NCBI RefSeq assembly: GCF_030816235.1
Contig: NZ_JAUSXT010000001.1
Coordinates: forward strand, 1,798,001 to 1,862,000
DNA: 64,000 nt
From: Microbacterium sp. W4I4
GTDB taxonomy: Bacteria > Actinomycetota > Actinomycetes > Actinomycetales > Microbacteriaceae
Direction of reading: 5' to 3'
Under the pieces are notes generated by a model, which saw nothing but the letters and a program-made list of their open reading frames with translations, made no database searches and was not told where the DNA came from. Shown here in pieces: positions 8,244 to 16,771 of the stretch (position 1 is the first letter of the stretch; every line of letters starts with the position of its first letter). The position numbers and the translations under genes were made by a program.

Positions 8244-8948
8244 TCAGTAACTGGTGGTCTGGTCGTCGGAAGAATCGGTCACGATCTCGATTCCCGCGCT
8301 CGTCCCAAGTAGCACGGCACCGGCGCTCAGCAGTTCGATCGCCTGTGCGCGGTTCGTGATCGCCCCCGAGGCCTTAACCTGCACACCCGGCCGTGCACGC
8401 TCGACGAGGTAGCGGATGCTGGCGCGGTTAGCGGTCTCGATAGCCCCACTGCTCGCGTTCTTGAGGAACGCGACACCGGCGTCCATCGCAAGATCGACAG
8501 CCGCCTGCTTCTCGGCCTCGCTGAGGAGCGGGAGCTCGAGCATCACCTTGACGGGAACACCCGAGGCGCGAACGACGCCCGCGATGTCGTCGCGGAATTC
8601 ATCGAACATGCCGCTCTTGAGGTAGCCGACCTGCACACCCATGTCGATCTGAGTCGCACCCGCCTCTGCGAGTCGCTCAGCTTCGAAGGCCTTGCCCGCC
8701 GGCGTTGTGACGCCCACAGTCGGGAAATCGAGCGCACTCGCCACACCGATGCCTGTCCCCTCGAGTTCTTTCGCCGTGAGGCTCACCCAAGACCCCGGAA
8801 CCATCGCGGCGTTGAAGCCGTACTCAATGGTCTCCTTCGCGTGGGCGATCATCTCGTCACGGGTGAGGCCGGTCGCGATGCGAGTGTGCTGGATGTAGGG
8901 CGCGAGTTCGCGCGGGGTGAGGGCTGCGAAGTCTGTCTGGGTCGTCAT
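8244..8948 (-). CDS. deoC: Deoxyribose-phosphate aldolase (DeoC family)
   Basis: A 234-residue class I aldolase expected to split 2-deoxyribose 5-phosphate into glyceraldehyde 3-phosphate and acetaldehyde. The DeoC landmarks are present: the strand VKVMLELPLLSE, the Schiff-base lysine in FLKNASSG, and the second catalytic lysine in VKASGAIT, followed by a phosphate-binding LLGTSAGIEIV. Length is typical. GGAAGGAAAC precedes the ATG. It shares an operon with a PfkB kinase and a nucleoside hydrolase, so the chain is deoxynucleoside to deoxyribose to deoxyribose 5-phosphate to central metabolism. Confidence 0.88.
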   Translation of the reverse strand: MTTQTDFAALTPRELAPYIQHTRIATGLTRDEMIAHAKETIEYGFNAAMVPGSWVSLTAKELEGTGIGVASALDFPTVGVTTPAGKAFEAERLAEAGATQIDMGVQVGYLKSGMFDEFRDDIAGVVRASGVPVKVMLELPLLSEAEKQAAVDLAMDAGVAFLKNASSGAIETANRASIRYLVERARPGVQVKASGAITNRAQAIELLSAGAVLLGTSAGIEIVTDSSDDQTTSY

Positions 8949-8968
8949 GGGATGTTTCCTTCCGGTGG

Positions 8969-9895
8969 TCAGTTCTGTGGGTTCTGCGAGCGCATGATGC
9001 GATCGATGTCGGCGCGCGTCGGGAGCGCGTCGATGACTCCCGCGCGTGTCACGGCGTGGGCACCTGCAGCGCTTGCGAAGCGGACGGCGTCGTCGATGGG
9101 GAGGCCCTCGGTGACTGCGACCGCGAGTGCCGCAGTGAATGCGTCGCCGGCTCCCGTCGTGTCCACGACTCGGTCAGCGCTATATGGGGCGAGGACCCGC
9201 GGGGTCTCATCCGTCATGACCGCGCAGCCGCCCGCGCCGAGGGTCAGCACGATTGTTGCGGCGGTCTTCTGCCGCAGGCGACGCAGCAGTTCTGTCGGGT
9301 CAAGGTCATGAGCATCATCGAGCCCGAGCAGCAGCGCCGCCTCGCTCTGGTTCGGCGTGATGATGTCGATCCAGTCCCAGATCTCTTCCGGCAGAACCGT
9401 CACCGGTGCCGGATTCAGCAGCGTCCGGGTTCCCTCTTCATGCGCGACACGCAGTGCCGCGCTCGCCGCTTCGGGTGAGATCTCGAGTGAGACAACGACG
9501 AGGTCGGCCTCACGGACGACGTCGCGGAACGCTTCGACGTGTGCGGGGGTGAGTAGCTCGAGAGCACCGGGGGCGATCGCGATCTCGTTCTCACCGGCGT
9601 CGTCGACGAATATGAAGCCGACCATCGTAGGAGCATCCATGCGTGCGACGTGGCCCGAGCCGACTCCTTCATCACGCCACAGCGTCAGAGCATCGTCAGC
9701 GGCATGATCACGGCCGATCGCCGTCAGCAGTTCGACTTCGGCGCCCAAACGTGCGGCAGCGATCGCCTGGTTGGACCCTTTACCGCCCGGTCCTGCGGAG
9801 TAGAGACCGTGCGACACCGTCTCGCCCGCGGAGGGAAAGTGAGGCACTGTCATCGTCATGCCGACGCCGTACCCGCCGACTGCTGCGATCTTCAT
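8969..9895 (-). CDS. PfkB-family kinase, ribokinase or deoxyribokinase
   Basis: A 308-residue PfkB kinase distinct from the ribokinase at 3033. It has GPGGKGSNQA in the substrate-binding region and DTTGAGDAFTAAL as the ATP/anion-hole motif. The usual ribokinase N-terminal GSANxD is replaced by VGGYGVGMTMTV, so the sugar pocket differs. The first gene of the minus-strand operon, directly upstream of deoC, it plausibly phosphorylates 2-deoxyribose. GGAAG precedes the ATG. Ribose remains possible as substrate. Confidence 0.8.
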   Translation of the reverse strand: MKIAAVGGYGVGMTMTVPHFPSAGETVSHGLYSAGPGGKGSNQAIAAARLGAEVELLTAIGRDHAADDALTLWRDEGVGSGHVARMDAPTMVGFIFVDDAGENEIAIAPGALELLTPAHVEAFRDVVREADLVVVSLEISPEAASAALRVAHEEGTRTLLNPAPVTVLPEEIWDWIDIITPNQSEAALLLGLDDAHDLDPTELLRRLRQKTAATIVLTLGAGGCAVMTDETPRVLAPYSADRVVDTTGAGDAFTAALAVAVTEGLPIDDAVRFASAAGAHAVTRAGVIDALPTRADIDRIMRSQNPQN

Positions 9896-9983
9896 CCCGA
9901 ACTTCCTTGTCTATGGACAACCATGTACATGCACACAACCACATTCGTACGAGTTCGTCAACTTCAGTGCACGACTGGGACAA

Positions 9984-10018
9984 TTGCGTTGCTCCCTCAA
10001 GAGGTATAATGTCATACC
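9984..10018 (+). promoter_or_regulatory. Promoter with overlapping operator for the phosphorylase gene
   Basis: TATAAT at 10005-10010 is a perfect -10 box. The best -35 candidate, TTGCGT at 9984-9989, leaves a short 15-base spacer. The -10 lies inside a 16-bp palindrome, GGTATaatgtcATACC (10003-10018), which would block polymerase if bound. The half TGTCATACC recurs ahead of the next GntR gene at 10873-10880. Confidence 0.45.
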
Positions 10019-10049
10019 CGTATCGTTCCGCAGTACTCAGGGAGCCAAG

Positions 10050-10824
10050 ATGAGCAGTTTTTCAGCTGTTGACAAAGACACGTCAGGCATAGGCGAGCGT
10101 CAGTACCACATAGGAATCGCCCCTGGGGAGGTGTCGAGCGTGGCACTGCTGCCCGGCGACCCGTTCCGGGTGCCGCTAGTCGCCGAGTTCTTGACCGACG
10201 TCAAGACCGTCGCCCACCAACGCGAGCACATGACCATGGTCGGAACCTATAAGGGCCGTTCGATCACCGCGACATCGACGGGTATGGGCTGTCCCTCGAC
10301 CGCGATCGCGGTCGAGGAGCTCATCCGTGTTGGCGTCACGTCGTTCATCCGTGTCGGTTCGTCGGCTGGCCTGCAAAGCGGGATCAAGCCGGGGGACCTC
10401 TTGGTCAGCGAAGGCACGCTGCGCAACGATGGTACGACGGCCGCGTACGCTCATGCTGGTTTCCCTGCCGTGCCAGACCTCGAGATTGCAACAGACGCTG
10501 AAGAAGGTCGCTCGCGAGCTCGTTGCTGGCACGGACACCGAAGCCTATTCGGGGCTCAACGTCAGCGACGACGCGTTCTACGCGGAAGGACCCGAGTGGA
10601 TCGACCAATTGAATAAGCTTGGCATTCTGAATGTGGAGATGGAGAGCTCGGCACTTTACGTGGTGGCCCGGCTGCGCGGGGTTCGCGCCGGCATGATCTG
10701 CGCAGCGTCGAGCAACTTGTTCGACGGAACCAGCTTGTACGACGGCGTGAAGGATCAGCTCAAGGACGGCTGGATGCGCAGCATCGAAGCTGCACTCGAG
10801 ACCGCCGTACGACTGGAGTTGTAG
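10050..10824 (+). pseudogene. udp: Uridine phosphorylase-like gene with a frameshift
   Basis: The two parts together read as a complete nucleoside phosphorylase of the uridine phosphorylase type: LLPGDPFRVPLV, GMGCPSTAIAVEELIRVG, RVGSSAGLQ, then FPAVPDLEIAT in the first frame. KKVARELVAG, NVEMESSALYVVARL and RAGMICA are in the second. The break is in 10491-10499; removing one base restores the frame. A 2-base loss in a GCGC run is the other reading. The enzyme would convert (deoxy)uridine and phosphate to uracil and pentose 1-phosphate. ATG at 10050 follows GGGAG. It is divergent from the deoC operon. Either a real pseudogene or a sequence error; two more single-base shifts occur in this window. 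Confidence 0.75.
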
Positions 10825-10868
10825 CCAGGCGATTCGATCCCTTCGGGCGCAGGGATATAGTCGTTGAC

Positions 10869-10880
10869 TGGTGTCATACC
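10869..10880. promoter_or_regulatory. Partial copy of the GGTAT/ATACC operator
   Basis: TGGTGTCATACC, 70 bases upstream of the GntR gene start, shares TGTCATACC with the palindrome over the phosphorylase promoter and is itself a one-mismatch palindrome (GGTGT/ATACC). A GntR regulator binding both its own promoter and that of the neighbouring gene would explain this. Confidence 0.35.
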
Positions 10881-10950
10881 TCTTGGGTTCGATGCGTGCA
10901 CGAAAATTCCTTCGTGGTTGATGTCTTCCGCTGGTCCGAAGGAGAGCAAT

Positions 10951-11736
10951 GTGAGAGCGACGAAGACCAGTTTCTTGGATAGTCCGCTGCTGACCCCCCC
11001 TGGACAGCCACTACGCATCGCCGTGTACTCACGCATTGCGGAAGGCATCCGAACGAACACCTTCCGGCTCGGTGAGGCATTGCCGCGAGAGACGGAGTTG
11101 GCTGTCTCGCTCGGCGTGAGTCGAACGGTGGTGCGAGAGGCGCTGATGCTTCTCGAGGAGGACGGGCTCATCGTCACCAAGCGTGGCATCGGCCGATTCG
11201 TCACTGATTCGATCCCCCGGGTCGGCCTCGAGGAACTGCGACCTTTCGAGGAAGTCCTCGCTGAACCCAATTCGGCACTGTCGGTGAGGGGCATTGAGTT
11301 CACTCTGCAGCAGGCGACAGATTTCGCCTCAACCTACTTGCATCTCGACTCCGAGGCGAACATCTGGTTTCGTGAGAGCCTCGTCAGCGTCAGCAGTAAC
11401 CCCCTCGCGATCGTGCAGGAGTACCTGCCCGCGGGGCGGGGCCTGAGCGATGTAAGCGAAGAATTCGCGCGCTTCCTGCCCGAAGCGGCAGAGGCTGACG
11501 CGACCGTCCTCAAGTCCGTGCTCGATCGGCTCGGCCCGATCTTCAATGGAGCCGTATGTCATATCGCCGCCAACGTGGTCGGGCAAACGCGAGGTCGACA
11601 GCTTGGAATGAAGGCTAGCGAACCCGTTCTGATACTGACTCAGACCGCAGAGATCAACGGAACCCCGACCTATTTGGCCAAGTGCATCGTCTCGGCACAG
11701 GTGGGAAGCCTATCGGTTATGCAGTCCAGCGGATAG
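10951..11736 (+). CDS. GntR-family regulator, HutC/UTRA-like
   Basis: A 261-residue regulator with an N-terminal GntR winged helix (about 20-95: EALPRETELAVSLGVSRTVVREALMLLEEDGL, then KRGIGRFV). A C-terminal domain of UTRA size follows, with FRESLVSVSSNPLAIVQEYLP and TPTYLAKCIVSAQVG. The GTG at 10951 has AAGGAG at ideal spacing; the longer frame from 10864 runs through the putative operator. It is the natural candidate regulator of the phosphorylase gene just upstream and perhaps of the divergent deoC operon. The effector is unknown. Confidence 0.8.
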   Translation: MRATKTSFLDSPLLTPPGQPLRIAVYSRIAEGIRTNTFRLGEALPRETELAVSLGVSRTVVREALMLLEEDGLIVTKRGIGRFVTDSIPRVGLEELRPFEEVLAEPNSALSVRGIEFTLQQATDFASTYLHLDSEANIWFRESLVSVSSNPLAIVQEYLPAGRGLSDVSEEFARFLPEAAEADATVLKSVLDRLGPIFNGAVCHIAANVVGQTRGRQLGMKASEPVLILTQTAEINGTPTYLAKCIVSAQVGSLSVMQSSG

Positions 11737-11930
11737 CGACTCGCAACGTATCATCGCCTCGTCCGCAAACGGTACCAGCGATTGAATTGAGATCTTCTGC
11801 CCTGCCAGCGGAGTCTAGGTCGACGAGCCGAAAGCGCGAGGCTATTGCCTCTTTGGCACTGCATCCATGATCGGGTCTGTCAGATGCATGGACCTGGGCC
11901 GCGCGTATGTCCCTCGTCGAGGATGGACCG

Positions 11931-12929
11931 TTAGTCACTGTGTCCGGCCTGCGCCCGCGATCGTTTCTCCGCGGCACCTCTGTACTCGCTGATGATCGCC
12001 ACGACATCGTCGGCGATCGAGTCGTCGATGTCGAGCAGCACCGTGCAATGCGCTCCCTCCTGCGAAGGAAAACCCATGTATCGGCCTCGCAAGTCGCACA
12101 GCGTCGAGCCATGCGAGGGCCCGCCCGAGTAGTCGACCTCGACATTGACGACCGGGGCCTCTCGAACGATGAGCGTCCCGGCCGCAGCCGCGACGGCGAG
12201 CGTATCGTGCATGGTCGCATTCCAGGTGCCGAATGCAGTGGCTGCACAGAAGTCACCGTAGAACTGCATTATGGTCGACAAGTATCGACCGGCGCTGCCG
12301 CCGTTGTCGAGCACGGCACGTCGCTCGGGAGTTATTAGGACCTTCATAGTGACGTCGAGGCCCACCATGATGATGTCCCACTTGGCACGGAAGACCGCAG
12401 CGGCCGCCTCGGCATCGTGCCAGATGTTCGCCTCGGCCACAGAAGTGGCGTTTCCGGGTGCGAGCGCGGCACCACCCATGATCGAGACACCGTCGACCAG
12501 CGACGGCAGATCCGGCTCGAGCACGAGCGCCGCGGCGAGGTTGGTCAGCGGCCCGACGGCGACCAACCGGACTTCTCCCGGATGACGGCGCGCTATCTCG
12601 ACGATCTGCTGCGCGGCCCCGATCGGAGCCACGTCGTACACCGGTGCACCGTCGTAAGCGTTGCCCTGCCCGTCCTCTCCGTGCACGTAGCCGGCGAACT
12701 CGGGCTCGGCTCCGACCATCGGGCCGGCGGCGCCCTGTGCGACGGGGACGTCGGCCGCCCCGACCATCTGCAGAGTATGCAGCGCATTGCGCGTTCCCGT
12801 GACCACATCCACGTTCCCCCACACCGTGCCGACGGCGAGCAGCTCTATGTCCGGGTGGAGCGCCGCGTACATGAGCGCCATCGTGTCGTCGACACCTGGG
12901 TCGCAGTCGATGATGAGTTTCGTGACCAC
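11931..12929 (-). CDS. Ribonucleoside hydrolase (IunH family), copy 2
   Basis: A 332-residue nucleoside hydrolase, closely similar along its length to the one at 3968-4951. It has DCDPGVDD at residues 8-15, then VGTVWGNV, GPLTNLAAALVLEPDLPSL, SIMGGAALAPGN and SVAEANIWHDAEAA, with TMHDTLAVAAAAG near the end. Start is a GTG with AGGAG seven bases upstream. It is the last gene of the long minus-strand operon after the BMP-type transporter and would hydrolyse the imported nucleosides. The charged tail (AAEKRSRAQAGHSD) is not family-conserved. Confidence 0.87.
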   Translation of the reverse strand: MVTKLIIDCDPGVDDTMALMYAALHPDIELLAVGTVWGNVDVVTGTRNALHTLQMVGAADVPVAQGAAGPMVGAEPEFAGYVHGEDGQGNAYDGAPVYDVAPIGAAQQIVEIARRHPGEVRLVAVGPLTNLAAALVLEPDLPSLVDGVSIMGGAALAPGNATSVAEANIWHDAEAAAAVFRAKWDIIMVGLDVTMKVLITPERRAVLDNGGSAGRYLSTIMQFYGDFCAATAFGTWNATMHDTLAVAAAAGTLIVREAPVVNVEVDYSGGPSHGSTLCDLRGRYMGFPSQEGAHCTVLLDIDDSIADDVVAIISEYRGAAEKRSRAQAGHSD

Positions 12930-12966
12930 AGCATTTCTCCTAAGGATTCAATAGACGGGCGGCGAC

Positions 12967-13911
12967 TCACACGCCGGCGAACTTCAGGGCGCGCTTCGCG
13001 CGGGCGTTAAACGCGGCTTTCACGCGCACGGCCACGACGACGAGCGCCACGATCGTGATGACATACGGGGTGGTCAGAGCCAGCGAGGAGTTGACCCCGC
13101 CGAGAACCAGCCTGTCCGCCAGCGCATCGGCAGCACCGAAGATGGCGCAGGCGATGAGCGTGCGATACGGCCGACCCAGCCCGAAGGTCAGCGCAGCGAG
13201 AGCGATGAACCCGCGCGACGACGTCATGTTGGCGGTGAAGGATCCGACGGTCGCCATGGCAAGTTGGGCACCGGCAAGGCCGCACAGCAGTCCGGACAGC
13301 AGGATGGCGATGAACTTAACATTGAACACGTTGATACCCGCGGCGACCGCGGCGGGCTCGTCCTCGCCGACCGCCCGCAGGTGCACACCGTACCGGGTTC
13401 GGTAGAGCACATAGGCGTACAGGGGCACGCACAGGAAGGCCAGCCAGACGAGGATGGTCTGGTTGTTCAACGCGGCGCCGATCACGGGTATCTGCCCGAT
13501 CGGGCCCAGGTCGATCTTCGGAAGAAACGCTTTGACGTCTCCGGGCGTGACTCCAGCGTTGCCGTAGAGCACGATCAGAAGCAGCACGGTGATTCCCAGG
13601 GCCAGAAGGTTGATGCCGATGCCGACGACGATGAAGTCCGCCTTGAAGACGAGAGCCGCGATCGCGAATATCAGCGCCAGCAGGCCGGCCGCCCCCATCG
13701 CCGCCAGGATGCCGATCCAGGGACCCGAGAACGCACCGACCGCTACCGCGGTGAAGGCGCCGACGAGCATCATGCCTTCGAGGCCGATGTTGAGGATGTT
13801 CCCCATCTGTGTGAAGGCTCCGCCGACCGCCGCCAGCAGGATCGGAGCGGTCTTCATGAGGATCACCGCGAGGGTGCCCGCGGTGAGGACCTGCGCGAGG
13901 ATGTCGTTCAT
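12967..13911 (-). CDS. Nucleoside ABC transporter permease 2 (BPD_transp_2)
   Basis: A 314-residue integral membrane protein of the branched-chain/sugar permease family, the YufQ/NupC-like subunit of BMP-type nucleoside importers. Family signature segments are NILNIGLEGMMLVGAF near the N-terminus and RTRYGVHLRAVGEDEPAA in the cytoplasmic coupling loop, plus about eight hydrophobic segments. The ATG overlaps the stop of the fused ATPase-permease gene (ATGA), so the subunits are translationally coupled. The longer upstream frame is a shadow of that gene. Confidence 0.87.
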   Translation of the reverse strand: MNDILAQVLTAGTLAVILMKTAPILLAAVGGAFTQMGNILNIGLEGMMLVGAFTAVAVGAFSGPWIGILAAMGAAGLLALIFAIAALVFKADFIVVGIGINLLALGITVLLLIVLYGNAGVTPGDVKAFLPKIDLGPIGQIPVIGAALNNQTILVWLAFLCVPLYAYVLYRTRYGVHLRAVGEDEPAAVAAGINVFNVKFIAILLSGLLCGLAGAQLAMATVGSFTANMTSSRGFIALAALTFGLGRPYRTLIACAIFGAADALADRLVLGGVNSSLALTTPYVITIVALVVVAVRVKAAFNARAKRALKFAGV

Positions 13912-16700
13912 CGTGATTCCGCCTTGCTGGAGTGCACCGGTTCCGTGAGTGAGAGCCGCTTTCTCCGCCCCGGAAGCCGGACGACGAAAGTGGCGGTGAT
14001 CGCGATGATGATGATGCCCTGCAGGACATTGACTACGGGGAGCGGGACACCCACGGATTGGATGCCCGTGCCTCCGGCCATCATCGTCGCGTAGAACAGG
14101 GCCGCGATGAGCGACGCCCAAGGATTCAGTCGCGCCAGCAGCGCGACAGTGATCGCGAGGAAGGCGAATCCCGGGGAAAACTGCTGGATGAAGCGTCCGC
14201 CGTTCGGACCGATGACATACAGCGCACCGGCGAAACCCGCTGCAGCGCCCGAGAGCATGAGCACCTGCATCGACATCGCGCGCGTGGACACACCGGTGTA
14301 CTGCGCAAACCTGTTCATCTCGCCCATCTGCTTGACTTTCAGCCCCCAGATGCTTCGCGTGAGCACTAGCGCGAGCCCGATGGCGATCACGATCCCGATG
14401 ATCAGATCCGGCCCGAAGCCGTACATCGAGTCGAACATCGTGAGCCGGGACTCCTGAGGAATCTTGGGCGAGGCCACGATGCCGCCTTCGGGGTCCTTGA
14501 AGGGGCCCGTCACGAAGAAGTGAGTGATGAGCTTCGCGATCTCGGAGAGCAGCAGCGTCGCGACGATGATGTCGACCCGCCAGAAGGCATAGAGCGCACC
14601 GGGGACGAAGCCCCATGCGGCACCGGCCAGAGCTCCGACCACCAGGATGAGCAGCATGTGGAGCATCGGAGGCAGCCCGGTGATCGCGAATCCCGCGAAC
14701 GCGCCGAAGAATGCGCCGAAGTAGAGCTGTCCTTCGCCACCGATGTTGAAGAAGCCCGCACGGAAGGAGATGATCGTACCCGCCGCCATGATGGCGAGCG
14801 GGATGAACGTGGCGATGATGCTCGCCATTCCGAAAGGCGTCCGCCAACCGGAGGTGAAGAGCTCCCAGTACGCCGCGATCGGGTTCTGTCCGATCAGGAG
14901 GATGATCACGGCACCGAGGACGAGCGCGGCGAGAAGCGCACCGATGGGCTGTGTGGCGCCTTTGACGAGCGCGGTCCCGAGCTCAGTCAGCCTGCTCGGA
15001 ACCGGAGTCCTGAGCACCTGGCGCGCCGTTGCCGTAACGGATTGAGGAGCGAGAATGCTCGTCGTCTTGACCTCCTCCAGGACGATGTCGGCGCTGGGCT
15101 GTTCGGGCTCCGCTAGCGTCGCCCCAGTGGCGGCGAGTTCCGCAGCGCGTCGTGCGTGTTCGAGCTCCGCCTGAGCCAGTGAATCGGGGGTCGGCGCGAT
15201 TCCCGCCATAGCCAAACCGACGGCCACCTCCGACATGTTCTCCTGGGTGAACTCTGCGACGATCCCCCCTCGATAGATCACCAGCAGACGATCCGAGAGG
15301 CTCATCACCTCGTTCAGATCTGCCGAGAGCAGCAGCACTCCCGCACCCCCATCCCGCGCTCGCAGGATCGAGTTGTGCACGAACTCCATCGCTCCGACGT
15401 CGACACCGCGCGTGGGCTGGGAGACGAGCAGCAGCTGCGGCTCCGATGCGAACTCTCGGGCGATGATCACCTTCTGCATGTTGCCGCCGGACAGGGTGGC
15501 CACGGGAGTCTCGGTCGTCGCTCCCCGAATGTCGAACTTCGCGATCAGCGTGCGAGCGAAGTCCCGCATCGCTTTCATCGAGAGCCACCCGAAACGTGCG
15601 ATCGGCGCGTGCAGGTGAGTGCTGACCGCGTTCTCCGCAACGCTCAATGTCGGGGCCGCGCCCTCGTCGTGACGATCCTCGGGGATGTAGGCGAATCCAT
15701 TCGCCCGCCGCTGTGCGACCGACGCACGGGTCATTTCCTTGCCCGCGAAGGTCACCGTGCCCCGGGGCGGATTGTACATGCCGGCGATGGCTGCGGCGAG
15801 CTCCGTCTGTCCGTTGCCCTCGACTCCGGCGATTCCCACGATCTCCCCACGGCGCACGCTCAGGGAGAGATCGTTCACGACGATCGCGCCCCGCTGATCG
15901 ATCGCGTACAAGCCCTCGATGCGAAGCGCCTCGCCGGTGGGGTTCGGCGGAGTGTGCTGCACCCGCAGGAGCACCTCTCGCCCGACCATCAGCCGAGCGA
16001 TGTCGGTCTGGCTCAGTCCTTGCGCAGGCCGGGTGTCCACGACTCGACCGTCGCGGATGACGCTGATCTCGTCAGCGATCGAGAGTACTTCGCCGAGCTT
16101 GTGAGAGATGAAGACGACAGCACATCCTTGTGCCGCCAATTGGCGGACCACGACGAACATCTCCTCCGTCTCGGCCGGAGTGAGCACCGCCGTCGGCTCA
16201 TCAAGGATAAGAACTCTGGTGTCGTGCGAGAGCGCCTTGATGATCTCCACGCGCTGGCGCTGTCCGACGGAAAGGTCCTGAATTGTGTCCTGCGGGTTAA
16301 TCTGCAGCCCGAAGCGGGTGGCCAGTTCTTCGACCTTCTTCTCCATGGCACGCTGACTCAGTCGGCCCAGCCTGTTGCGGAGCTCCCTGCCCAGGAACAC
16401 GTTCGACGCGACCGAGAGCGAGGAGACGAGCTTGAAGTGCTGGTGCACCATCCCGATGCCGAGCGAGTTAGCACGGTTGGGATCGTTCATCACCACCGGC
16501 TCGCCATCGAAGATGATCGTTCCCGAGTCGGGCTGGAGATTTCCGGAGATCATGTTCATCAACGTCGTCTTGCCTGCACCGTTCTCGCCTACGATCGCGT
16601 GCACCCGCCCCGCCGTGATCGTGAGCGAGACGTCCTCGTTGGCCGTTTTCGATCCGAACGTCTTCGTGATGTTCCTGAGCTCAAGGATGCGAGCACTCAT
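13908..16700 (-). CDS. Fused nucleoside ABC importer: tandem ATPase plus permease 1
   Basis: One open frame of 930 residues carries what is normally two proteins. Residues 1-510 are a tandem ATPase of the RbsA/YufO type: Walker A GENGAGKTT, signature LSVGQRQRVE, Walker B VLILDEPTAVLTP, second half with LSGGNMQKV and LLLVSQPTRGVDVG. Residues about 515-600 form an Ala/Glu-rich hydrophilic linker. Residues about 605-915 are a permease with FRAGFFNIGGEGQLYFGA and about eight membrane segments. The second Walker A (GVEGNGQTE) lacks lysine, which is normal for this family. No stop or frameshift separates the parts. It is 72 bases downstream of the binding-lipoprotein gene and overlaps permease 2. 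Confidence 0.85.
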   Translation of the reverse strand: MSARILELRNITKTFGSKTANEDVSLTITAGRVHAIVGENGAGKTTLMNMISGNLQPDSGTIIFDGEPVVMNDPNRANSLGIGMVHQHFKLVSSLSVASNVFLGRELRNRLGRLSQRAMEKKVEELATRFGLQINPQDTIQDLSVGQRQRVEIIKALSHDTRVLILDEPTAVLTPAETEEMFVVVRQLAAQGCAVVFISHKLGEVLSIADEISVIRDGRVVDTRPAQGLSQTDIARLMVGREVLLRVQHTPPNPTGEALRIEGLYAIDQRGAIVVNDLSLSVRRGEIVGIAGVEGNGQTELAAAIAGMYNPPRGTVTFAGKEMTRASVAQRRANGFAYIPEDRHDEGAAPTLSVAENAVSTHLHAPIARFGWLSMKAMRDFARTLIAKFDIRGATTETPVATLSGGNMQKVIIAREFASEPQLLLVSQPTRGVDVGAMEFVHNSILRARDGGAGVLLLSADLNEVMSLSDRLLVIYRGGIVAEFTQENMSEVAVGLAMAGIAPTPDSLAQAELEHARRAAELAATGATLAEPEQPSADIVLEEVKTTSILAPQSVTATARQVLRTPVPSRLTELGTALVKGATQPIGALLAALVLGAVIILLIGQNPIAAYWELFTSGWRTPFGMASIIATFIPLAIMAAGTIISFRAGFFNIGGEGQLYFGAFFGAFAGFAITGLPPMLHMLLILVVGALAGAAWGFVPGALYAFWRVDIIVATLLLSEIAKLITHFFVTGPFKDPEGGIVASPKIPQESRLTMFDSMYGFGPDLIIGIVIAIGLALVLTRSIWGLKVKQMGEMNRFAQYTGVSTRAMSMQVLMLSGAAAGFAGALYVIGPNGGRFIQQFSPGFAFLAITVALLARLNPWASLIAALFYATMMAGGTGIQSVGVPLPVVNVLQGIIIIAITATFVVRLPGRRKRLSLTEPVHSSKAESR

Positions 16701-16731
16701 ATCGGTTCCTTCGTGCGTTAGGTCTGTGGAA

Positions 16732-16765
16732 CGGGTGGGTGCGGACTGCTGTCCCCACCCACCCG
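16732..16765. other. Intercistronic stem-loop between BMP lipoprotein and ATPase genes
   Basis: CGGGTGGGT and ACCCACCCG pair perfectly over 9 bp, and the interior adds GGAC-tgct-GTCC, giving an extended hairpin. There is no T-tract. Placed right after the binding-protein stop codon, it could protect the 3' end of that mRNA or cause partial termination, so that binding protein exceeds ATPase-permease. Confidence 0.6.
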
Positions 16766-16771
16766 CGAGAA

